A DNA stretch of 64,000 bases from Turbatrix aceti (Eukaryota > Nematoda > Chromadorea > Rhabditida > Panagrolaimidae): the NCBI GenBank assembly GCA_963969345.1, contig OZ017769.1, positions 7,939,725-8,003,724 on the forward strand, in the 5' to 3' direction. Positions 36,701 through 48,095 of this stretch are shown in pieces. Made by a program: the position numbers and the translations under genes. Each line of letters begins with the position of its first letter. Position 1 is the stretch's first letter. The notes under the pieces were generated by a model. It did no database searches. It was given only the letters and a program-made list of their open reading frames with translations, and had not been told where the DNA came from.

Positions 36701-39700
36701 CTGAGATGTGAGATGTTACAAATTGGATGATGGATGAAGCGTGAACAGGCGCTTCTTCCGATCGCCACGCTCTCGACACAGAAAAAAAACAATAGGAAAC
36801 GCTGCTAAGTGACCTCTCTAACGGAAAGGCACAACAAAGATGTGCTAGAAAAACAGAAAAAAACAAGTGCACACTTTTTTGTTGTGCCAATAAAAATGTG
36901 CTCTCGAAACTAAGAATTTTTATTTCAGTTTCTAAAAAATTACAGCATCGCAGATAAACGAAAAAAGTAGTAATTTACGGATCAAAAAAACATCCCAAAA
37001 GCAAAAAAACGAAGCCTTCACATTAAAACGAATTGAAATGGATACCGACACGTCTTCTTTTTTTTCGCAGTTGCTAGAGTTCAAAAAAAATTACCAAAAA
37101 TAATCGAGCGTGAAGAATTGTAACCAAATGATGAACACCACTCGTGCACTCACCGGGAGATCGAGTGGCTCGGCAAGACAATACGACACCACCACCGCCA
37201 ACGGGTGCGAGAGCGACACTGACCCCGGTCGGACAGAAGAAGACTACGAAGACGACGAAGAAGAAGAAAACGAGCCTCAAGTTGCGCAATAGTCCGCTGG
37301 TCTGCGGCTAAAGACGTCAGCGTCAGAGCATTTGACCATTTGGGATTCCAAGCATTTCCAGCGTGACAAGTTGCTGGACACTGTTGCAGGGGCAGGCGAT
37401 GGAGGGCGCGACAGTTGATCATACTCTGGACAACCCATCTTTCCCCAGACGGCTATTAAAGGGGCTTGAAATTGCATAACAGAACGGAAGTGTACAGTAC
37501 AGTATTTTGATCGGTGCTGGGTGACCGGTGTTTTTTCGGACAATAAATTACGATTACAGTTGATTGAAAGCCAAAAAATATTCAAACAGGAATTTCAGGT
37601 GACAACCTTTTTCTGCAAAGTTGTAAATCTGTCGGCTCCAGAGACCACCCCAGGTGACAAATCTCTGCAGCAGACCACCCAGAAGAAAGAAGAAAGACAA
37701 AAGCCTTGCTCGCTGGTAAGTTGCAAGCAAAGTGACGTGCAGCTATCCTAAAGGATATGCGCAAGTGTGAAAGCGGGAGAATGAATTCTCGTGGGTCACT
37801 CATCTCATCCAAGCCGTCCATCAAGTTGGCGACTCTTAAAAATACATCACATCACCCCCGCTGTGCAAAAGAAAGCAGTGTCCGGTTCGGTCCATGTACA
37901 ACGCGCGCAGGATAACAGACAGTACAACAAGCAATACAAGCCGGGAGTGAGAAACAAAAAAAGTACAAAAAGCGTTCCCCTGAGAGATCGGTCATCTTTT
38001 CCATCTCTTCCGGTCGTCTGTTGCATGCATGACTGATTCCGTGGTTGTAAGGAACAAAAGTTATCGCCACTGCCACCACGCGTGGCTACAAACAAAATCA
38101 GAGGCTCGGGAGGGAGTCTGAGAAGGCGGTCGTGGTTGCGGTCTTCTTTTGCTTTCTTTTTGTCGGTCGCTGGTCGTTAGCCTGTTGAAGCCCGCCTCGG
38201 CAGTTGGGGGGGGCGGTGGTGGTGGTGATAGAGATACGATCTCGCAAGACAGTTTTCGCCGCTTTTGGCCCCCGGCGGCGACCATTCAGCCGTCCCGACG
38301 CTGACCGCCGTGTCCGTCTCGGAAAAAAAGCAGGAGAACGAACGAGCGAAAAAAAGAGAAGCGCTGAGTCAGAAAGCGTCTTCGCACAGCAAAAAAAATC
38401 AGTGGTCAAGAGGTGAGTCAGACCAAGTCGTTTCTACTCGTTTTCCCGCATGCATTGTTGTGGCCACCGAAAGACCCGCTCCCGTTGATTCGCAAGCAAA
38501 CGAAGCAAACAAGCTCCGTCAAAATCGGGCAAATGTCGATGAATCATGACAGACCCCTGCCGCGAGCGTGGTGAGAAAGAAGCCTCCCCGCCGGCCGTTG
38601 TACAGTTGATCGCCGGCCTGGAACCGTCAGTCAGTTCGCCAAAAGAGGAAAGATGGAAGAAAACTTGATCCATAAATGGGATAATTCGGGCAGTCAAGCA
38701 CAAGGAAGACGGAAGAACTCATCCCCTCCCCTCTTTCCTCTGGAAAAAAAAATCATTCGTTCGAAACAACGAGTCACATCCTGAGTGAGTGTCCAGTGTC
38801 AGCCAACCGCCAAAGGCAGTGGTGATCATCTTCCCCAAACCGCAACCATCAACCGCCATCTACTTACCAGTTTGACTCTTTCCTTCCCCGCTGCTTCGTG
38901 AGTGCTGCTAGCTAGTCCGGACATGGCGCGCCAGCCCCGGTCAATCACTCACAGTCACAGTCACAACCAACAACTTGCAAAACAACAACCGGAACGCTGT
39001 TGGACAAGCTCCAGGACAAGTTGGTGTCATAGGAGATGCGTGTGAGCCGGTCGCGCTACATATTTATTTTTGCAAATAAACAAGCATAAAAAGCGGATGC
39101 ATGGTCGTCCTAGCCTCATCCATCCTCGATTTTCACAGATAAAAATATCGTATATACTATGAATGCTTCCTTGACTTTTCAGGGGGTCGAAATTCAAAAT
39201 TCAAAACTCGATACACTAAACAAAACATCCTTCATCGACCTGGAAGAGAAAAAGTTGTCACAGTCGTAGAAGAAGCGAAAAAGTTGTCAGCAATCAAGAT
39301 CAACCAAAAAAACAGATCGCAGCGTCAGAAATTGTTAGATTGCCCCTAGCAAGTTTTAGAAGGATAAAGAAACGATCAGACAAAAAAATGAGAGTAAAAA
39401 GTTGTCCGCCTTAAAAAGAAGACAATGACAACCTAAAAACCGAACTTTCAAGTTCAGAAGATCCAAAATGTAAAAAATGAAAAATCCAGTTAAAACCATT
39501 ACAAAAAGAAAAATCCAACTAGATATAGTATCCTACAGGATCTTAATAAGAGCCAATGTACCCAGTAAACCCCGGGGTGCGCGGGGGCAAATGTCAGAAA
39601 ACAAAACCAACCTTTTTGATGCGTAGAACTCCGATGGCAGCGCCCCGAGGCCCGGGTTCGGTGGTCATGAAAAAGTGATCATGTCCGTCATCGACTAGCT

Positions 39701-42700
39701 CGTAGGTAAAAACGTTGTCGCGGGCTTCGGTGTCCTTGTCCAGGGCCTGCAAGGAAACAACCGCCTCACCTGAGGCCAGGGTTTCCGGTGCGTGGACTTC
39801 ATAAACGTCTTTTTCAAAGTAAGGTTCGTTATCATTGACATCGGCGACGTGAATGGTCACATTACCGACGCCTTCGCGTGACGGAGAGCCTCGATCGCTG
39901 GCGCGGACTTCGATGGTAAACAGTCGCTCGGCGATGGATTCTCGATCGAGGCGACGCATGGCAAAGAGCTTGCCGTTGGTCGGATCGATGCGAAAGACGG
40001 GCTCGCCGCCGAGTTCCTTGTTTATGCTGATAGAGTACTCGAGCTGAGCGTTGAGAGTCGACGGATCGTCCGCGTCGGCTGCCTGGGCTGTCATGACGTA
40101 GACGCCTTCAGAAGTTGGGGGATCTCGGTTTTCGTCCACTACGCCGGTCATTTCGGCCGGAAAAACGGGAGCGTTGTCATTGATGTCCCGGAGCACGATT
40201 TGGATTTCAGCGTATCCAATTAGGCCATTTCCGCCGTCGTCAACGGCTTGAACGATGAAATTCCAGACCGGGACGCCGGAAGGTGGATCTCGATCGAGAG
40301 GGCGTAGAACATCTACGTGACCTTCCACGGGGTCGATTGCAAAGTAGTCACCGACGCCCTGGCCTTCCAGACGATAGACAATGTTCTCGCTCGTCGGATC
40401 CCGGTCAGCGTCGACCGCGTGAACCGTGACCAGTCGTTTTGGCACAGCCGAGTCTTCCTCATTGATTGTGACTTCATAGCGTTTGATTTCAAATTGAGGC
40501 GCGTTGTCATTGACGTCCTCGACGTAGAGGTAGACATTGGTCGTTGTGTTATGCTTGCCGTCCGTGGCAGTCAACATCAGGTGGTACACGTTCTGTTTTT
40601 CGTAGTCAAGCGGCTCCTTCACAAAAATGGCACCGGATTCTGTTTTGACTCCGAACGGGATGCGTTTGATTTCTCCGGCAGCTGCCAGGTCGTAGCGAAG
40701 ATTCGAGTGACGATCTTTGTCCATGGCAGGAACGGTGAGGACATCTGTGTAGATCTCGGCGTTTTCTTTCACACGACCTTCGTTTTTTTGTGGTGGGAAG
40801 AAGGGAGGGTTGTCGTTGACGTCGGCGACGAATACTTGGACTTTGACGATGTCTGAAGATTTTTTTGTTCTCACAAAGTTCAAAATACAGGTAAATAAGC
40901 CGACTCACCTTTGTTAGCACCTGTAGCCCCCGGCAGACTGCTGGGCATGCCGTCCATGGCCTCGACGTCAAAAATAAAAGAATCCTGGGCCTCGCGATCA
41001 AATTTGTCAAGAGGATAGATGCCACCGGTGATTTCGTCGACACGGAAAAACTTGTTCGCTGGATTGCCATCCTGGACAATGGCGTACCTGATCTCAGACT
41101 GCGGTCCTGGGGCGTCGGCATCCTCCGCTCGAACTGTTGTAATCGGACGACCTCCGTGGCGTTCCATAAATTCAGCAGGCAGAATTTCCTCGTCGATAGT
41201 GCCCGTGAAACGATCGACCGTAAACCGAGGCACATTGTCATTCTTGTCCCGAACAGCGACGCTAAACTGCCTCGTCGTTGACACCTGCGTTCGTACATCG
41301 GTCGCGGCAACGGTCAGCGTGTAGTTGGTAGTGTCTTCGTAGTCGAGAGGTTCCATGTTTCGGATGACGACCCAGTCAGAGCCCTTTTCCTTTATCTGGA
41401 ATTCTCGGAACTTCTGCTGGGCATGCGTGCCGACGCCGTTGGTCATCTTGTACGACAGCTGTGACCTTCCTGAGTCGGAGGTCTTGGCGTGGCACCGGAA
41501 GAGCTCGCTGTAGACCGGAATGTCTTCATCGACGACGATGGATTGTTTGCACGACCTCGATGTATGCCAGACAGGCGCGTTCTGGGCCTGAGCGTGGACG
41601 TTGACAACGACCTGGACAAGTGACTGCTTGGCTTCTGGTTGACCGTTATCGTTTGCGACGACGTTGAAGATGAATCGCTTTCTGTTCTCTGGCGGACGCT
41701 GGGAGAGCGTGATTTCACCCGATGCAGGATTCGCGAGTTCAAAATAGGTGACGTCGGTGGCGTGTTCGATGCCGGCGGTTTCATCGCGTTCGAGTTTGTA
41801 GGTTATTCGGGCGTTTGGCGCTGAATCGCGGTCGCCGGCAACGACGGTGACAACACTGGCTCCAGGAGGGGTTCCTAGACTGACGCTTGTTTCGTAGAGT
41901 GGACGCTCAAATTCCGGCTCATTGTCATTGACATCGAGAACCTGAACGCTGAACTGGCAAAAGCCAATGAGCGGTCGTTCTCCTCGATCTGTGGCCTTCA
42001 CGGTCACGTCTTCGTAGGCCTTATCCTCACGGTCAAAGACAAAGTGCGGAGACGGTCGGAGTTCGCCGGTGGACGCATCGATGACAAATGGCTTACGGGA
42101 CTCGCTTCTCGCGTAGTACAAGCTGTAGACAATTTCTCCGTTGGCTCCCGCGTCCTCATCCGTAGCCTGGACCTGGAGGATGACAGGTGGATCGTGGCGG
42201 TACTGGCCCTCTTCAATTTTAGCTCGTTGGGAGTACGTCCCGCACTCCGGGAATTCTGGCTTGTTGTTATTAACGTCAGCGATGCCGACCCGGACGGTGG
42301 CGGTCTGAGTGTGCTGGATGGTGGCCTTCTCGTCGCAGCACGTGCCGTCGTCTTTGGCCAGCACAGTTAAATTGTAAGGACTGCTAAACCGAAGCAGTTC
42401 GTTCGGCGACACGTGTTCACGTAATCTGATCAATCCGGTGTCTTTGTCGATGGAAAAAAGCTCGGTTTCAGCGGTTTCGAAGCCGTATTCATCGAGGAAG
42501 CCGTAGGTGACCTGGTCACGGTCGGGATCGATTGCTTGGATCTGTACGACTGGGGTGCCACCCTGAGCGTCTTCAGCGACGGCAGCGAAGTACTCCCTCG
42601 TAGGAACGAACATTGGGGGCTCGTCGTTGGTGTTTTCCGATCGGATGACAACCGCCGCCTGCGAACGTCTTTTGGGATAGCCTCGGTCCTCAGCGGACAC

Positions 42701-45700
42701 GTTGAAGCGGTAGATGAAGAATCGTTCTCGGTTTTGGTCAGCGTCGAGGCGCTTGCGAGCTGAGATTTCACCTTGGTTGTTGACTGTGAAATCGGGATGA
42801 TCGACTGAGAATGTGATTTCGCCGTTTGAGTTGGAGTCTTTGTCGAAGGCTCGAACTGAAAAAAAATGGACGTCGGTGATTTTTGATAACAAGGGCAAAA
42901 ATTGTTTACCTGTCAGGATAGGAGACCCCAAAGGAACATTTTCCTTGGTAGTCGCAGTGTACAACGGCTGAACAAAAGTCGGAGCGTTGTCGTTGACGTC
43001 TTCGACGTCGAACTCCACCGGAGCGCTGTTGCGTTTGCCGTCTTGCTCTACGAAGGCTCTCAACTTGAAAACTCTGGGCACGGCTGGATCGTCGTAATCC
43101 AGAGCTCTTCGCAGCGTCACGAGACCAGTCGTGGCATCGATGCCGAAATAGGGGCTTTCATCTTCGGTGCCATCGATGAGGAGCTCATAACGCCGGGATC
43201 CTTTGGTCCTCGTCGCGTCGATCGCCCGAAACTCGTGCGTTTCAACAAATAACACGCTATTTCCAACAGCAGTGTCTTCCCGGAGTTCGCGTCTGTACTC
43301 AGGATTCATGAACTGTGGTGGACGATCACCGCAGTAGATTTCCAGCACCGCAACTTCGCTCGACAGTCCCGAGCCCGATGAATTGGTGACATCCTTTGCC
43401 TGGACGTAGAGCCGGTACGTAGCGCTAGGTGTAAACACGCGTTTTGCAGTTCGCACGTAGCCTCGTTCGGAATCAACGGTAAAAGCATCTGGCGCTGAAA
43501 CATTTTTAAGTTGGATGGATATTCAACCCCCTGAGTGCTATTTTTGCCACTCGACCTAATTGCATTATCGGAAGGCTCACTGTCAGTCAAAATCAGACTA
43601 TCCGGCACTGGCAGAAGCGAAAAACAATGACACAGCTTCCCACATCAGTCAGAGCTGCTCGGTAATCCGATAACTCCCACTCCTTGCTGGGACTTAACGA
43701 AGTGTAAAGGATTACGCAACCCAAATGAACTCGAGCTCGAGTGACTGCTGTGGAGGGTATTTCTTTCAAAAAGACTTGAATTAACCATTTTGGGTAAAAA
43801 AGGTGTTTTTTTTGGAAAAAAATAAGGTAAAAATTAAAATTGTGCCAAAAAACATTTATAAACGAAAAAAACTCACGTTCAGCATTGACGAGACGATACT
43901 CAACTTTTCCGTTGCCATCGCCGCCTTCGGTCCTCGCGACGAATTGGTACACCTGAAAGCCAACGGGTCTTTCGAACGGCACGACTGCGAGGTAGGGCAA
44001 CGGTGTATTGAGAAAGCGTGGTGGTTCCTCGACGTCCAGAACCTCGAGGCGCAGTGTTTGTGTTCGTTCTGCAAAATAAACGGCATTTAGGCTTTTGTTT
44101 TCTTTGTTTCAAAAAATGTCCATGAAAAATGTAAATATAATTTATTTTTGATTTCGCCCTGTTCTGTTCTGTTCTGTTTTGCCCCGGTTATTCAGGGGGC
44201 CTTGCATGTCTGCACAGGCATCTATCTCGCGGTCCTGACAAATTGAGGCCTCGACAGGAAGCGTAAAATGACTTCCTTTCTGCGTCGGAAGACTCTCGGT
44301 TCCCTTGTTTTTCTGCAAAATTACCCCCCTTGCGCGGAGGAGATCTGGAAAAGCAGTGCCGTTTTGAATGGCACAAAATCGCGGCTTACAGGTGGCAGGC
44401 AGGAGACCCGGGCAGGCATTGTTTGCGTTAGCTGTTAATCGAGCGCGGTTAATCCAATTACAAGGCCCGTCAAGGGTCTCCCGCGGCGAACCCGTGCAAC
44501 AGTCAACAGCCGGAGTGGCTGCGAATAGAGCTGTTCCTTGGTTGGACATCTGTGGACTGTGATGGATCGCTGCGATGGATAAGATTCATGATGACATCGC
44601 ACGCGCAGACGCGCGGGGATGATCTACGATTGAAATGCCAGTCGGCCGGCCCCTGCAGCGCGCCCTGGTTGCCTGGGTTGCGTACGTACTGTGTTCTACA
44701 TATTATGGTTATTGTATTGTTTTGTTTTGTATATCGCCTAATTGGATTGCTTTTTGCCCGAGTGGGTCAGATGGCCGACTGGCAGGGGTCAGTGCCTGTC
44801 CGACCATATTGCCAGCCGTGGTGGCATGGCTAGCTCGTTAACAACTCGGCGACTCGGGTTGTGGCTGCTTGTACCCAATCCAATGTGGTTGGTAGTAGTG
44901 CTCAATTAATGGGTTTTTGATGCTGTCGAGTCCGGCACCCTCAACCTCGGCACTTCACCCCTCGCGCCGTCGTTGTCGTTCGTGCACGGCGTCTAAATGC
45001 TTCTCGCCGGGGCCATTGTTATCTGAGCAAGCGCAGCGCAGTGCACATGTTCTTCCAGAAACAAAACCCCTCCAAAAACAAGTTGTTGCCTATTTTGTCC
45101 AACCCAACCGGCAATTAACAAAACAGCACCGTCGACCTGACCTACCTGGCCAATTGGCCAAAACACCGCTCACTATCTCTTCCGGCACGCGGACAGCGGA
45201 CAAATAAGCGACCTTGCCTTTGATGTGGCCGGTTGTTTATTGCGCAAGATGCGCGATCATCAATGCATAAGTGTCATCACACGCGTCATAAACTTGTCGC
45301 ATCCCGCTCATCGGGTATCGACATGTCAGCGACCGTCCCCTCTTGCGTGCCGGGACAAGAGCCGCGCTGTTTGACAAGCGGATGCCACTGGGGGATCCGG
45401 GACTAATATTAATTAAGCGCCAAGTCGCCTTGTTTGCAGAGGAGGACTGCAGGGGGAGCCAAGTGTAACAAGCATGCGTTTATGACTTTGTTTCAACCGA
45501 AGCCGTCGCTGTCGCTAGAGCAAAGCACTCCCCTCCCCCGTGCTTGGCATTTGTAATTGAATGGTCAGTGAGTCGTGTAAAAAGTCTCCCAAGACTATTT
45601 TGCATGGCATGGCCCGGACAGGTCCAACGAACTCGCATCAGAGTCACTTACTTGTCCGACTCAATCATCCGCAGCAATGACGATAAAATGATGATGATGA

Positions 45701-47986
45701 CAGATTTGGGAGCCAGATAGCAAGCAAATTGGTCGGTCAATGCCTCCTATCAAGCTAAAATTTACTCGCGCAGGGGGAGGGGAATTTGATTGGATTCTTT
45801 ATTCCTTCCCCGAGGCTTTCTGGATGCCGCAGCGTCTTAGACGGCGCATCCCTACGCACTAGGGTCGAATGGGTAATGGGTTTAAACTCTGCCTAATCCC
45901 AGCAAGCTGCCCCCGAGATAAACGACTCACTGTTGGTCGGGCCGACGATGGTGACGGTAAAACGGTGCTCGCCGACGGTCTCAAAGTTTACCGCCTCGTT
46001 GAGGGCAATTGATCCGTTGTCAAAGACCGTAAGGTAATCCGATTCAACAGGCGCCGGCTCGATGCGCTCGTCTGCAAAGAGCTGTACACGCTGATCGATG
46101 GTTCCGAGCGGAGAGTTTTCGCGCACGACAACAATGGCATCGTTTGCGCGATCCCGTTTGGTCGTTCGCGTGCGTCGCCATGCCTTGAGCGAGCCATCGT
46201 CGCCGCTTCGGTGCGTGCCGATGGTGACTTTGACTCGGGCTTGGGATTCCTGGAATGTAATAGATTCATGGGACGCAAAAAAAATAGAATTTGAGGTGTT
46301 TCTTGTTTTTTTTTTAATTTGTCAGGTAAAATTCGTAGCTTTCTCACCTGTCCAAAAGCGTCGATCGCAACAAGTGTGAACTCGTGCCGTCCACTTCTGA
46401 TCGTAGTCGTCGAAAAAACATCTCCAACAAATGGTGCAACGTCGAATTGACTGCTTTCCGGCTCGATGCGGTAGACTGCAGCTCCCCTCGCGGTCCTGCA
46501 AATAACAAACAGACAAATTGATTGCCATTCTTCATTCTTTATTTCTGTCCTAACTAAGCCCATGCCGTTTTTCTTATACTCCGTGCCGAAAAAAAAAATA
46601 CAAGACCCTCGCCGACAGACGATCCGATTACTACGATTACGACCGTTTGTACAATGCCAGTCCAGCTCAGCGAGGACTTGTAAGACATACGCAGTACAAA
46701 AATCCTTGCCAAAACACAGGAGATGACCCTGTACAGTGGCAGTGTAGGGGCTAACGAACCGCGACACCCCCCGTGCGAGTGTAAACAAAGGCTTCCTTTT
46801 GTAGCGAGCAAAGGAGATTTTGTTCGGTTCGGGAGGGGTAATTTACAGCCCATGGGTTTACCAAAGCCGGCGCGCTGCCTGTCAAGCACACCGGAAAAAA
46901 GTATGTACATGTTTTCGCAAACTCCGAACCCGCAAACTTTTTCAAGGCCAATAGCAAAACTCACTTTGCGTGGACCCGGAGGAAAGTTGAGTGAGGATGG
47001 AGGATCTTGCGGGAGACGACGTAGACTTCCTGATCAAACTGAGGTCCCGTAGGAATGCCAGAACGGATTTTGATAATAAGTTTGGCCATTGCGACCCGCT
47101 TTTGAACTCGTTTGTCGTACGCGGTAATGTAAATTTCGCTGGAGGATTCATTGACCCTCAGACGCCGGCCAAGGTAGAGCCTGGCGTAGGAGCCGTTGAG
47201 GTACTCCTTCGCGTTGACGAACGCGATGAGGTCGGTCGGCATCGCGGGGCCGAAGTAGATCTGGTCGCTCTTCTCGTCCTTCAATGCTACCCGTGCGGGC
47301 AAGAGGAGCTCCGTTTCTGGCTTCGTCGTCATGTCGATCTCGATTTCGTAATTTCTCTGCAGGAAGACCGGTGATTTTCTGGAAAGTGTCCAAAAATTGT
47401 TTCTATTCAAAAAATTTGTGAATGTGTTTGCTTACTCATCAAAAACTTCGATCTGCACGGTCAAAATTCGTTCAAAAGGGCTCCGAACGGCCAGGATGTT
47501 TAGTGAGAATTGTTGGCCCTTGATCGGATCCAGGTCGGACCTGGTCACCAGGGTGTGATTTATAACCGAGAAATAAGACGAGTACGCACTCGACAGAATG
47601 GTCAGATTCTCGTATCTTGTACAGACGGCATCGTACGCCAGATCGCCGACAAACCATCCTGGAGGGACGTCGAATCTCGCCGTGTACAGCTGAAAGATGT
47701 TCGTTTGTTTTTGAGTGCATTCGCCCCCGAAAAAAAAGGATACAAGGGCCAGGATGGCACGACAAGATGTCCAAGTGACCATTATCCTCTCAAAGTGCTT
47801 CAAACCGGATGAGGGGTGCACTTGGTAGGCACCCACTCATTTCGATCCAAAAAAAACGGAAAAGCGTGCCAGAAAAATCAACAAGCTGTTTTCTTCCGTT
47901 CTACAACCAATACTTACCTTGGCAGACTGCACGACGACCCCAAGCGCCCCGAGACAGAGCAGAACTAGGGCTATCCTCCTGTTCAT
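21220..47986 (-). CDS. hmr-1: Classical (type III) cadherin, long N-cadherin-like isoform
   Basis: Fourteen coding exons: 47918-47986, 47436-47689, 46965-47378, 46348-46495, 45931-46249, 43877-44068, 42910-43494, 40909-42855, 39612-40852, 27931-28160, 25095-25626, 22910-24373, 21462-22859, 21220-21249. All junction phases agree; total about 2940 residues. Order: signal peptide ([16 protein letters not shown], then VVVQSAK), about 15 cadherin repeats (many DVNDNxP Ca2+-binding motifs), a primitive classic cadherin domain, EGF-like modules and two laminin-G domains, one transmembrane helix ([20 protein letters not shown]), then a classical tail. The tail has a p120-catenin-type juxtamembrane motif ([15 protein letters not shown]) and a beta-catenin site ([16 protein letters not shown]). 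Length and architecture fit C. elegans HMR-1B, the neuronal isoform as known. Introns reach 11.45 kb; the one at 24374-25094 (721 bp) shows nothing notable. Confidence 0.9.
27576..27796 (-). promoter_or_regulatory. hmr-1: hmr-1 short-isoform first exon with its presumed promoter just upstream
   Basis: The exon begins 134 bp downstream (in transcription sense) of long-isoform exon 27931-28160 and ends at a consensus GTAAGT donor. No other exon can feed its signal-peptide start, so initiation must occur nearby, within or before the exon at 27931-28160. I could not identify a TATA box or initiator with confidence. Confidence 0.6.
28161..39611 (-). other. hmr-1: 11.45-kb intron of hmr-1
   Basis: The intron separates exons that encode the two halves of one cadherin repeat (LRIKK at its 5' side, PLDFED at its 3' side). 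The repeat is complete across the join, so no exon is missing. The + strand is A-rich, so the sense strand is T-rich. It holds five poly-G tracts, dispersed GTCAGTCA words and GAACGAAC runs. I saw no nested gene. As it lies upstream of the short-isoform exon it may carry that isoform's enhancers. Confidence 0.7.
44069..45930 (-). other. hmr-1: 1.86-kb intron of hmr-1
   Basis: Lies between long-isoform exons 5 and 6. It holds a few pyrimidine-rich stretches but no credible exon, repeat family or RNA gene. Confidence 0.6.
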
Positions 47987-48039
47987 CTTGATATCTGTAG
48001 CTGGAAGTTTCTGAGGTAGCTGGGCCGCGGATCAGCCAT
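47983..48039 (-). CDS. uORF overlapping the hmr-1 long-isoform start codon
   Basis: In the 5' leader an ATG at 48039 opens an 18-codon frame ([18 protein letters not shown]). Its TGA at 47985-47983 overlaps the main ATG at 47986 as ATGA. There is no other ATG in this leader exon (to 48095). This arrangement can reduce or couple translation by termination-reinitiation. It is visible in the sequence, but its use is inferred. Confidence 0.6.
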   Translation of the reverse strand: MADPRPSYLRNFQLQISR

Positions 48040-48095
48040 GCAAGGCGATCCAGACGAGGAAGGCAGACCTTCGTGGAGGAGGGAAAGTGCCCGAA
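47987..48095 (-). promoter_or_regulatory. hmr-1: 5' UTR part of the hmr-1 exon with upstream splice acceptor
   Basis: On the minus strand TTTTTTTACAG ends at 48096, and the exon from 48095 carries 109 nt of leader before the ATG. The acceptor implies either a spliced leader or a non-coding first exon further right. The A-rich + strand beyond it fits an intron transcribed leftward. Confidence 0.6.
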
